This document shows positions 1 to 7,256 of a stretch of 53,342 nt of DNA, one piece after another. The translations under genes were made by a program, and so were the position numbers. Each line of letters begins with the position of its first letter. Positions within the stretch are counted from its first letter, which is position 1. The stretch is taken from NCBI GenBank assembly GCA_007128425.1, contig SKXL01000019.1, positions 1 through 53,342 of the forward strand, written 5' to 3'. Source of the DNA: Balneolales bacterium. Its GTDB lineage: Bacteria > Bacteroidota > Rhodothermia > Balneolales > Natronogracilivirgulaceae. A model generated the notes under the pieces. It made no database searches and was not told the origin of the DNA. It saw only the letters and a program-made list of their open reading frames with translations.

Positions 1-575
1 CCCGTCACACGAACATCGGCATACGACGAGATCACCCAGTACCGTTCCGGATTTTGATCCGAGTGAAGTGCTCCTATTAACCCTCCGACAATCCAATCCC
101 CGGAAACCTGCCCTACAGCATAACAGGACTGAATCACACTTTCGTAATTTCTGCCCACCAAGCCTCCTACATTGTTTCTGCCAATAACATTGATATCTTC
201 AAGCCCAAGATTTTTAATGACGGCATTTGGGAAAGCAAAACCGAACAAGCCAACTTCATTCTCCTGTTCACGGGCGATGGTTAGTCCGGTAATGACATGT
301 CCGTCTCCATCGAAATGGCCATCAAACCGGAGCGGTTCAAACCCTTTCCCGTCATTCCACTCCGCTGTTTCCGAGGCATCAATATCGGCAATCAGGATAA
401 AATGACTGCTTCGGTGCTCCTCCTGACCGACATCCTGTAGCTGCTCAATGGTCTCAATCTGGTAGGGATCCTCTTCGGTGCCTGATCCCCCGGCAAATTG
501 GGACATTATGGGGGAAGTAAACAGCGGCAAGAAAAAAACAGTCAGAATTAATATTTTCACAGTCAATGTATTCAT
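1..575 (-). CDS. secreted GLUG-repeat protein (partial, N-terminal part only)
   Basis: The reading frame is open from an ATG at 575 down to the window edge, so about 191 residues are visible and the C-terminus is missing. It begins with a hydrophobic signal peptide (residues about 5-25, ending near PIMSQFAGG). The pattern GGSGTEEDPYQI then follows, the usual opening of exported GLUG-motif proteins. After it come HFDGDGHVITGLTI and two GLUG-like repeats (VGLFGFAF... and VGGLVGRN..., then VGGLIGAL). GLUG repeats build beta-helical surface or adhesin-type proteins, often with a T9SS tail in this phylum; that tail would lie outside the window. The substrate or partner is unknown. A short perfect palindrome (589-603) and a TATAAT on the minus strand (602-607) lie just upstream, so it probably has its own promoter. 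Confidence 0.8.
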   Translation of the reverse strand, partial: MNTLTVKILILTVFFLPLFTSPIMSQFAGGSGTEEDPYQIETIEQLQDVGQEEHRSSHFILIADIDASETAEWNDGKGFEPLRFDGHFDGDGHVITGLTIAREQENEVGLFGFAFPNAVIKNLGLEDINVIGRNNVGGLVGRNYESVIQSCYAVGQVSGDWIVGGLIGALHSDQNPERYWVISSYADVRVT

Positions 576-583
576 ATTCAGCC

Positions 584-1009
584 TTATGATTTTAGTCTAA
601 AATTATAGATGAGAATGCCTGTATAACTCCTTTTACTGTTGAGATTGAAAAGACTCACAGAACAGGTGCCGTCGGACACCCGGGCAAATCGCGAATGGTG
701 CCGGTTGTATTGGTGGTGTATTCCTGGAGACAGGGTAATGGCTTCGGACAAGTGGCGACACAGGCGAGACCGCCGGGTTTCGGGCGAATGCCGCAGTGTG
801 TTACCGGATCTATGGCCATTCACACTTATCTGTTCCAGAATCACATTCGTAATGGTGTTGCTGGAGGTGTGTCTAAAAAGTCCTGCGCCGGCATGTTGGC
901 CCAATGCCGGACTCGGGTCCTTCGTAATCAACTCTCCCGTCATTATGGTTGATAATTCCAGGATCGCGAGTCCTCCGGTCTGTCTCCCGGTTGTCAGCAT
1001 CGTATTCAT
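584..1009 (-). CDS. doubtful 141-residue reading frame, possibly frameshifted or a chance ORF
   Basis: I do not recognise this protein. The ATG at 1009 is preceded by AGAGGG at good spacing, and codon use looks natural for roughly the first 65 residues. After that the more protein-like reading moves to another minus-strand frame, which has its own ATG at 819 and stops at 655. That second frame encodes 54 residues with six cysteines (pieces include THCGIRPKPGG and ATCPKPLPC). A plus-strand frame (695-952) is also open. The interval could be a decayed gene with a frameshift, two small overlapping genes, or non-coding sequence that happens to be open. I see no signal peptide or known motif. Confidence 0.22.
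   Translation of the reverse strand: MNTMLTTGRQTGGLAILELSTIMTGELITKDPSPALGQHAGAGLFRHTSSNTITNVILEQISVNGHRSGNTLRHSPETRRSRLCRHLSEAITLSPGIHHQYNRHHSRFARVSDGTCSVSLFNLNSKRSYTGILIYNFRLKS
589..603. promoter_or_regulatory. 15-base palindrome upstream of the GLUG gene
   Basis: The sequence ATTTTAG-T-CTAAAAT is a perfect inverted repeat with 7-base arms. It sits 14 bases upstream of the GLUG gene's start codon. A minus-strand TATAAT (602-607) overlaps its distal edge. It could be an operator or a small hairpin in the mRNA leader. The binding protein is unknown. Confidence 0.35.
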
Positions 1010-1480
1010 GATGCCCTCTTTTCATGGGTAATAATGTCAAAAAAAATCGGACGAATAATGATAAATATGCCAGGCACCTGGCTTGCCGATCCCAAAAAAT
1101 AAAAAAGCAATCCGGTTAATATTAAGATACCCCCCCCTTATTTAAGGTCAAATTTTTTTGAAATTATTTTAATATTTTCGATAAAATCAGGATTTTGATT
1201 CACTTATTGAACCTTGCAAGGTGCTTCACGGAAGGCGGCTCCATTCCGCTTTTCACTGCAAACCGGTACTTTGATTTCATAAGCGGTACTTCTCTTTTTA
1301 CATAACAGAGGACCGGGCCACCCTCACGGGTTTTCCGACTATCTTTAAGTTCACGTGTTTATCAAATGTGCAAACAGTGCGGCGTAAAGTTGTTTAAGTA
1401 CTCTCAGGGGGTTATCCGCACGTTGCCCTTCACGAGGCCACTGTCGACGTTCACCTTGCGATTGCAACCCGTCAGCTCAC
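1010..1480. other. intergenic stretch without a convincing gene
   Basis: No credible coding region is visible. The part from about 1040 to 1200 is AT-rich and contains a run of eight C (1130-1137). The dyad CCAGG-CA-CCTGG lies near 1070. A 12-base perfect palindrome ACCTTGCAAGGT is at 1211-1222. A plus-strand frame at 1366-1572 has unnatural composition and runs antisense into the end of the protease gene, so I do not call it. The interval probably holds the terminator of the protease gene and the promoter of whatever is read at 1009. Confidence 0.5.
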
Positions 1481-3211
1481 TCACCTTACAAACGTCATTT
1501 TTCCTGTTTTTCTTACTGAACCAGCTCTTATCTGATAGATATAAACGCCACTTGCCAACCCTTGCGCGTTAAACGGCACCAAATAGTGGCCCGGGTCTGC
1601 CTCGCGATCAAAAAGCCGGGCCACTTTCCGCCCGGTCACATCATATACGGCGACAACCACATGCTCCCGTTCCGGCACGCTGAAAGGGATGATCGTACCC
1701 GGATTACCCGATTTCTCCGAAAAAGGGTTGGGATAATTGGGTTCCAGCACCACCACATCCGGCAGGCTTCTGATTTGAAATTCCAAATGAAAAGACGCCG
1801 GTTCATGCGGATCGGTATTTGTAACGGCTATGATAATTGAATCCAATCGGGATACCGTGAAGCGGGATGTCTTTTGCGTTAAACCGCCCGGGTCGGTTTC
1901 GGGAATCCACTCGGCGGTAGTCCCATCATTGAAATAACCCAGCACCCCGATCACAGAGTTGCTGTGACTGTGGATCTTCGACAAAGAAATCTGCCCGACC
2001 TGGTCGGATTCGGGGTAAAACATCCAAAATGCACTCGAGATAGTGGAAAGCTGATCACTCACATTGTATCCATCAGCAAGCGTATCCGGAACCGGCTCGA
2101 TGGCGGCATCCGGGTAGGCGGCTGATTCAGTGAAACCGTATCCGTCAACCGTACGAATACCTGAAGCAGCATGCCATAGATAGTTGCGTGCAATGAGCTC
2201 ACGAAGCCGGTTGCTCCCCGTAACCGGATCACTGCTGAGAGCCTGTGTCATCGCCTGTATCATCGGGATCACCGGATCGCGCCGAATCTCCTCCCAGACA
2301 TCAACCCAATACGCAATGCCAAGGTGTTCGGCAAAGAAAAGTGACCAGGTCACGTGACTGTATGCAACCGGGGTGGATTTTCGGGGATTGCCGAAAATTC
2401 CCCAATCGCCCCGAATGTAGTTGTAATAGTCATTGACCTTAGGAAAAACGATATTCTCCATCATGGTCGCATCCATCTCAATCCAGTGAGTCGTCCCTGC
2501 ATCGCCCTGCCACTGGTTTGTCGCAAACTGGATGGCGTGTTTGAGTTCGTGTGCAATGGTCACCTTAAGCGCTCCAGGCTGATTGCCCTCGGGATCGTCG
2601 TTTGGAGGAAAATTGATGAAATTGTGATGCACCACGATGCGCGTGGAGGACCCATCCTGGATGGTGTAACCATAGGTCCGCGAACCGATATTCCGAAATT
2701 CAATGGTCAGAGGTCCGTCTGCCGCCGGATCAGCAAATCCCATCTCTTCGACTTGCCGCTGCCAGGAATAGTCCGCAAATTCCGAAGCCCGTTCAATATA
2801 GTCGGGGATTCCGGAATTGTTTTCATCGTTGCCGGGTACGGCATGGAAACCATCCCGATTAAACACCAGCTGAAAGCGTCCCGAAGCAGACTGATATGTT
2901 TCCGTGGTTTCCATATCCTGGGTTACGACGTCCTCAATCTTTCTTCGGATGTGAGGCTCCACCGACTCCGGGTCTTGGCCATGAAGCATGATCCATGGTG
3001 TGAGGCATTTTATCGGTTCGGAATCTGCGGTCCAAGGTTCGGAACTTGCAGGCCGCGTTTCAAAGTCTGCAGGCCGCGTTTCAGAATCTGCAGGCCGCGT
3101 TTCAGAATCTGCAGGTCGGTGTCCGATCGCTTGAGCCGACAGCGGCACAATTCCTGTCAGTATAAGACTTACCACCACACGGATTGATAGAATAAACAAA
3201 AATCGACACAT
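1481..3211 (-). CDS. secreted HExxH metalloprotease with T9SS C-terminal sorting domain (MXAN_6640-like)
   Basis: A 576-residue exported protein. I place the start at the ATG at 3211, giving MCRFLFILSI; the frame extends only to a TTG at 3271. A signal peptide is followed by about five copies of a seven-residue unit (RPADSET and variants). The catalytic region contains IAHELKHAIQF (HExxH at about residues 221-225), with a likely third zinc ligand in HWIEMDATMMEN. The last 80 or so residues form a T9SS type A sorting domain: NYPNPF, then IPFSVPE, VYDVTGRKV and GLASGVYIYQI. The layout matches the MXAN_6640-type putative metalloproteases. It is probably secreted through the outer membrane and processed or anchored at the cell surface. 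Substrate unknown. It is divergent from trhO with only about 80 bases between the starts. Confidence 0.88.
   Translation of the reverse strand: MCRFLFILSIRVVVSLILTGIVPLSAQAIGHRPADSETRPADSETRPADFETRPASSEPWTADSEPIKCLTPWIMLHGQDPESVEPHIRRKIEDVVTQDMETTETYQSASGRFQLVFNRDGFHAVPGNDENNSGIPDYIERASEFADYSWQRQVEEMGFADPAADGPLTIEFRNIGSRTYGYTIQDGSSTRIVVHHNFINFPPNDDPEGNQPGALKVTIAHELKHAIQFATNQWQGDAGTTHWIEMDATMMENIVFPKVNDYYNYIRGDWGIFGNPRKSTPVAYSHVTWSLFFAEHLGIAYWVDVWEEIRRDPVIPMIQAMTQALSSDPVTGSNRLRELIARNYLWHAASGIRTVDGYGFTESAAYPDAAIEPVPDTLADGYNVSDQLSTISSAFWMFYPESDQVGQISLSKIHSHSNSVIGVLGYFNDGTTAEWIPETDPGGLTQKTSRFTVSRLDSIIIAVTNTDPHEPASFHLEFQIRSLPDVVVLEPNYPNPFSEKSGNPGTIIPFSVPEREHVVVAVYDVTGRKVARLFDREADPGHYLVPFNAQGLASGVYIYQIRAGSVRKTGKMTFVR
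3027..3131 (-). repeat. 21-base tandem repeat encoding a heptapeptide linker
   Basis: Three near-identical 21-base units (3048-3068, 3069-3089, 3090-3110) lie in tandem, flanked by two decayed copies. Each encodes RPADSET or a close variant, directly after the signal peptide of the metalloprotease. The two units at 3069-3110 are identical, so copy number may have changed recently. The stretch is acidic and proline-containing, consistent with a flexible linker. Confidence 0.9.
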
Positions 3212-3290
3212 ATATGAAGAAGCCGTATTGAAGCGTTTTTTCAATTTACCACTAACGAGCGGCAGAACCAACTAATCACAGATCCAGCAC

Positions 3291-4265
3291 ATGACAGAGC
3301 AACTGTTTTCGGAACCCTATCGCGTTATTCTCTACTACAACTTCGTGCCGCTTGCAGACCCGGTGGCGTGGAAGGATAAGCATCTGGACTTTTGCCGCCG
3401 CCTGGAATTGATGGGACGCGTGTATGTCTCGGCTGAGGGGGTCAACGGCACCCTGTCCGGGACGAACAGCTGTATCGAGGACTATAAAAAGGCGCTTCGC
3501 TCCCTGGACGGGTTCGAGGGCACCGAATTCAAGGAAGATCCCTGCGACCGCATTCCCTTCGCCCGGCTTAGTGTGAAACTTCGACCGGAAATTGTGACGC
3601 TGAAAGTGGATGAACAACTCAATCCGAATCGTGAAGGCGGCAACCGGCTTCGCCCTGATGAATGGCGGCGTGTTATGGAATCCGGCGAGGACTATGTGAT
3701 GATCGACGTGCGCAATAACTACGAGTCGCGCATTGGCCATTTTGAAGGGGCGTTGCGACCGGATGTCGAGAATTTCTATGACTTTCCCAGGTGGCTGGAA
3801 GAGTCCGGCATCGACAAGAATAGAAAGGTGCTGATGTACTGCACCGGTGGCATTCGCTGTGAAAAATTCTCGGTGCTCATGAAAAAGCGGGGTTATGGGG
3901 ATGTGAACCAGCTGCACGGCGGCATCCTCAACTATGCACGTGAGGAGGGTGGGCGCCATTTCCGGGGCAAATGTTTCGTTTTTGATGACCGACTGGTGGT
4001 CCCGGTCAGCCCGGCCCACGAGGAACCTATCAGCTATTGCGATATCACCGGCGAACCGTGCGACACCTACATCAATTGTGCCAACATGGAGTGCAACCGG
4101 CTTTTTGTCTGCTCAGAGAAAGGGGCTGAAATGATGGAGGGATGCTGCAGCGAGGAGTGCCGCCGGCATCCGCGAAAACGACCGTTTGACCCCGACAAAG
4201 TGTATGCCCCCTTCCGTCGGTGGTACCACTACTTCGACACATCCTTCAAGGAACGCTCCGCCTGA
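3291..4265 (+). CDS. trhO: tRNA uridine(34) hydroxylase TrhO (rhodanese family)
   Basis: This 324-residue protein (formerly YceA/UPF0176) performs the oxygen-dependent hydroxylation of uridine 34 in certain tRNAs, the first step to 5-(carboxy)methoxyuridine. The N-terminal acylphosphatase-like region (YNFVPLADP, AEGVNGTLSG) is followed by a rhodanese domain. The catalytic loop reads YCTGGIRCEK at about residues 184-193, then LHGGILNY. The C-terminus is cysteine-rich (CDTYINCANMECNRLFVC, CCSEEC), probably a metal site as in many family members. It starts 79 bases from the divergent protease and is followed 18 bases later by a pseudouridine synthase in the same direction, so the two RNA-modification genes are likely co-transcribed. 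Confidence 0.95.
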   Translation: MTEQLFSEPYRVILYYNFVPLADPVAWKDKHLDFCRRLELMGRVYVSAEGVNGTLSGTNSCIEDYKKALRSLDGFEGTEFKEDPCDRIPFARLSVKLRPEIVTLKVDEQLNPNREGGNRLRPDEWRRVMESGEDYVMIDVRNNYESRIGHFEGALRPDVENFYDFPRWLEESGIDKNRKVLMYCTGGIRCEKFSVLMKKRGYGDVNQLHGGILNYAREEGGRHFRGKCFVFDDRLVVPVSPAHEEPISYCDITGEPCDTYINCANMECNRLFVCSEKGAEMMEGCCSEECRRHPRKRPFDPDKVYAPFRRWYHYFDTSFKERSA

Positions 4266-4283
4266 CTGTTACCGGGGTAAATA

Positions 4284-5264
4284 ATGCCGATCTCAACTGC
4301 CATTCCATCCATAATACCACACTCCGATGCTCTTTTTCGTAGTGTGCGGACTGTCGCGCCTTATGCGAGGCACCTGACATGCCGGATAAAGCGGGAGGAT
4401 GTCGATATGGAGATCGGATCGTTTCTCATGCGCCGGCTTCCATTCCGATCGCTTTCCGACTGGAAGCAACGGCTGCACGACGGACTGATTCTCCAGGGCG
4501 ATATCGTTATGAGGCCGGGAATGCGGCTGCAACTTGATCCGCCGCTTGTTTTTTTCACTCCGGCCCAGACGGAGCCCAGTGTGCCGGATGAGGTTGCCAT
4601 ACTGGAAGACACCGCCGACTACCTGCTGGCCTACAAGCCCGCTCCTATGCCGGTGCATCCGGGTGGACGATACAACAGGAATGCGCTTACATCCATCCTT
4701 AAGAAACAAATCAAGGTGCTGCATCGCCTTGATTCTGTCACTTCCGGACTGATGCTATTCGGTCGCAGCCGTTTGTTTTCTCAAAGGGTCAGGCAGGCTT
4801 TTTCAAATGGTGATGTGGAAAAATCGTACCTGGCTGTAGTTTCCGGAAATCCGGATGAAGACCGCATAACCATCGCCAAGCCCATCCGGAGAAAAGAAGG
4901 TTACATTTTTGAATGTGCTTTGAACGGCAAAGCTTCCATTACAGGGTTTGAGGTGCTCATGCGTGGCAGGAGTGCCGGCGGTGCCAGGGCGGCACTGGTT
5001 GAATGCCGACCGGTGACCGGTCGCACCCATCAAATCCGGCTGCACCTCCGTGAGTGGGGCCACCCGGTGATCGACGACCCGCTTTATGGCGTCCCGACAA
5101 CCCGAATCGTTGGTACCGACAGCTTCCCGATGCAAAACAGGGGCATTTCACTGCTCCATTATGCTCTGCATATCCCCCGGATGGGTCTCTCCTTTGATCT
5201 TGCCGATTATTCGTCAATACCGGAATTATCAGCAACAATAACGGGATTGCGGCAGTACAGATAA
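4284..5264 (+). CDS. RluA-family pseudouridine synthase
   Basis: A 326-residue enzyme converting specific uridines in rRNA or tRNA to pseudouridine. The catalytic signature is VLHRLDSVTSGLMLFGRS, with the invariant Asp in HRLD. The conserved VTGRTHQIRLHLREWGHPVIDDPLYG lies near the C-terminus in two blocks. The N-terminal 100 residues are S4-like or degenerate (RRLPFRSLSDW...), so RNA recognition may differ from RluD. A second, more canonical family member is encoded at 11988-13022. The site modified cannot be told from sequence. It follows trhO by 18 bases and is probably in the same transcript. Confidence 0.9.
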   Translation: MPISTAIPSIIPHSDALFRSVRTVAPYARHLTCRIKREDVDMEIGSFLMRRLPFRSLSDWKQRLHDGLILQGDIVMRPGMRLQLDPPLVFFTPAQTEPSVPDEVAILEDTADYLLAYKPAPMPVHPGGRYNRNALTSILKKQIKVLHRLDSVTSGLMLFGRSRLFSQRVRQAFSNGDVEKSYLAVVSGNPDEDRITIAKPIRRKEGYIFECALNGKASITGFEVLMRGRSAGGARAALVECRPVTGRTHQIRLHLREWGHPVIDDPLYGVPTTRIVGTDSFPMQNRGISLLHYALHIPRMGLSFDLADYSSIPELSATITGLRQYR

Positions 5265-5513
5265 AACAATTTAACAGCTACCCCGGCTGTCTTTCCAGAA
5301 TGTTTCACATAGCATGGCATAAACATCATTTGCTTTGCATACTTTTACTTGCCATTCTTTCTCATTTTATGTCGTTTTAACCATCTTTCCCGTTATCTTG
5401 AGTGATAGAGCTGTTTACTTTCCCGGGCATATGCAAGTAGCAGCAACAAAAATCCATAACCTTCTCTTTTCAATCCGGTGTGTCAAACTGACCAAATCTC
5501 AAATTGTACCTGC

Positions 5514-6230
5514 ATGCCAATCACAACAAACAAGAGCGTAAAACAGCAGAAACACCTGTTTTACATACAGCATCTCCTGCCCGAAATTGTGCGACCGGGC
5601 TCCCGGAGCAGCCACAGGAACTACTCGGGATTACCTGGTTTTGCTTGGCTTTATGGAGGCCGGAAACTGCTATTCGTTTTTGTGCTAATTGGGATGCTGA
5701 TTACATCCTGCAGCCTTTTCGAAACCCGCGACCCGGAGGATCCGGGAACCACCACCGTGCCGGTCTTTATCCAGCCGGATCGCCCACAGGATGTGATACA
5801 GAACTTGCAGAATGCAGTCAGGGCTCTGAATCTGGACAACTACCGCCGCTGCCTTGCCGAGCGTTTCGAATACGAGCCCTCCTCAGATGCCCAAAGCAGC
5901 AACCCGGATCTCTGGCAGGGATGGGGCTTTGCTGAAGAGGAGGTCTATTTCAACAATATGCGCGCCGAGGCAGAGGGTCTTAGTGGACATGAACTGCAGC
6001 TGGAGAATCGTAATTTTGTCCAGATTTCGCAGGATCAGGAGCGATTTGAGGCAGACTACCGGATGACGGTTCAACACAATCGTCAGGGACTTCCCGTTTC
6101 GGCGGAAGGCCGTATGCGGCTTCTGATAACCAGGGACGAATCGGGTATATGGGCCATCGAGACATGGACAGATGATATCTCCGGAGAAAGTGATTTCACC
6201 TGGAGCGACTTCCGGGCGGCTTTCTTCTGA
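5514..6230 (+). CDS. hypothetical lipoprotein
   Basis: I do not recognise a family. The frame is open from a GTG at 5478, and I prefer the ATG at 5514. About 60 residues in, a hydrophobic stretch (KLLFVFVLIGMLITSC) ends in a lipobox-like ITSC, so the mature protein would start at Cys and be lipid-anchored. The remaining 170 or so residues are soluble and acidic. They include DNYRRCLAERFEYEPS and end in a region (GIWAIETWTDD) resembling the small SnoaL/NTF2-like folds found in lipoproteins of this phylum; that comparison is by style only. The long segment before the hydrophobic stretch is odd, so the true start may be further downstream at a non-ATG codon. Confidence 0.7.
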   Translation: MPITTNKSVKQQKHLFYIQHLLPEIVRPGSRSSHRNYSGLPGFAWLYGGRKLLFVFVLIGMLITSCSLFETRDPEDPGTTTVPVFIQPDRPQDVIQNLQNAVRALNLDNYRRCLAERFEYEPSSDAQSSNPDLWQGWGFAEEEVYFNNMRAEAEGLSGHELQLENRNFVQISQDQERFEADYRMTVQHNRQGLPVSAEGRMRLLITRDESGIWAIETWTDDISGESDFTWSDFRAAFF

Positions 6231-6354
6231 TTAATAAACCGATATCAAAGTTTTTTTAATTTTCTCAGTAATAAAGGTTCCAGTAAAATAGACTTGATAC
6301 CTTTCATGACAAGTTGAGCGTTTTTTTCAGTGGTCTGATCAGCTTTTTTGTCAT

Positions 6355-7212
6355 TTAAGCATTATCGTGTATTAAAAATGCCCGCGCAATTCGCTGAAAA
6401 CGGTCCGGCTGATCAAGAAAAGCATAGTGCCCCGCACGGTCGATGCCAACCAATGCTCCGTTTTTCAAGCCCTTCTCCATGCGTTCAGCCTGATACCAGG
6501 GTGTCGCTTCATCCTCTTTACCCCATAGCAGCAGCACTTCATGCGATATTCGGGGTAAACAATATTCCAGATGCTCCGAAACCGATCTGACAAACGTCTC
6601 TCGCATCACACCATCCAGTTTTTGATAGTCTGACGATCCAAGCGACTTCCATAAACTCGTATTTCTAAGCCATTCATTGGCTTTGATTTTTAAAGCATTG
6701 GGTAAAAGGACAAAAGGCGCTTTTAGTATACTGGCTGTACATCTTCGTCTGTAATAAGAAAAGCTTCTTTTTGGTTTCATTCCGGCACCACCGGTAATAA
6801 TGATTTTTTTCAGTTCTTCCTGATGTTCATTCTGTGATTCATTGCCCGGAATCACAGGATCCAGGTCATCTGCTGATGCTTCCGTTCCGGCCCACTTGAG
6901 CACGATACGGCCACCAAAAGAATGTGCAAGCACATCGGTCGATTCGCCAATAACTTCCCTGGTGAATACCCGTGTAAATTCCGTGTATTCAGTAATTCCC
7001 CAGGCAATTCCCGGAGGAGGAGTTTCGCCGAATCCAGGCAGGTCGGGTACATAGCATGTACGGATATCCGACAGAGTTCGTGCCACGGGCAGCATAACCC
7101 TGGAACTGCTCCCCCAGCCGTGAAGGATCAGCAACGGAGGGCCGCTTCCGACTTTATGATAGGAAACCGGAATTCCCTGATATTCAAATTGTTCCTTTTT
7201 TATTTCTGTCAC
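6355..7212 (-). CDS. alpha/beta hydrolase
   Basis: A 285-residue hydrolase starting at a GTG. The fold markers are in order: the oxyanion strand LLILHGWGSSSRVM, the nucleophile elbow AHSFGGRIVLKW (Ser in SFGG), the acid in LLLWGKEDEATPW and the catalytic His in GIDRAGHYAFLDQP. There is a lid-like insertion around residues 150-215. No signal peptide is present, so it is probably cytoplasmic. The nearest well-known relatives are esterases and C-C hydrolases of the MenH/BioH type, but the substrate cannot be assigned. It lies downstream of recN on the same strand with a 44-base gap. Confidence 0.88.
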   Translation of the reverse strand: MTEIKKEQFEYQGIPVSYHKVGSGPPLLILHGWGSSSRVMLPVARTLSDIRTCYVPDLPGFGETPPPGIAWGITEYTEFTRVFTREVIGESTDVLAHSFGGRIVLKWAGTEASADDLDPVIPGNESQNEHQEELKKIIITGGAGMKPKRSFSYYRRRCTASILKAPFVLLPNALKIKANEWLRNTSLWKSLGSSDYQKLDGVMRETFVRSVSEHLEYCLPRISHEVLLLWGKEDEATPWYQAERMEKGLKNGALVGIDRAGHYAFLDQPDRFQRIARAFLIHDNA

Positions 7213-7256
7213 TTTTCTCCGATCGAAACTTGCTTTGAAACAACAGGCATCGCATG

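Noticed and set aside
1366-1572. Plus-strand open frame of 68 residues
   Set aside because: It runs antisense into the end of the protease gene, and its composition is unlike the neighbouring proteins.
2354-3187. Long plus-strand frame opposite the metalloprotease
   Set aside because: It is a mirror of the real gene's codon pattern; the minus-strand product has a signal peptide, HExxH and T9SS tail.
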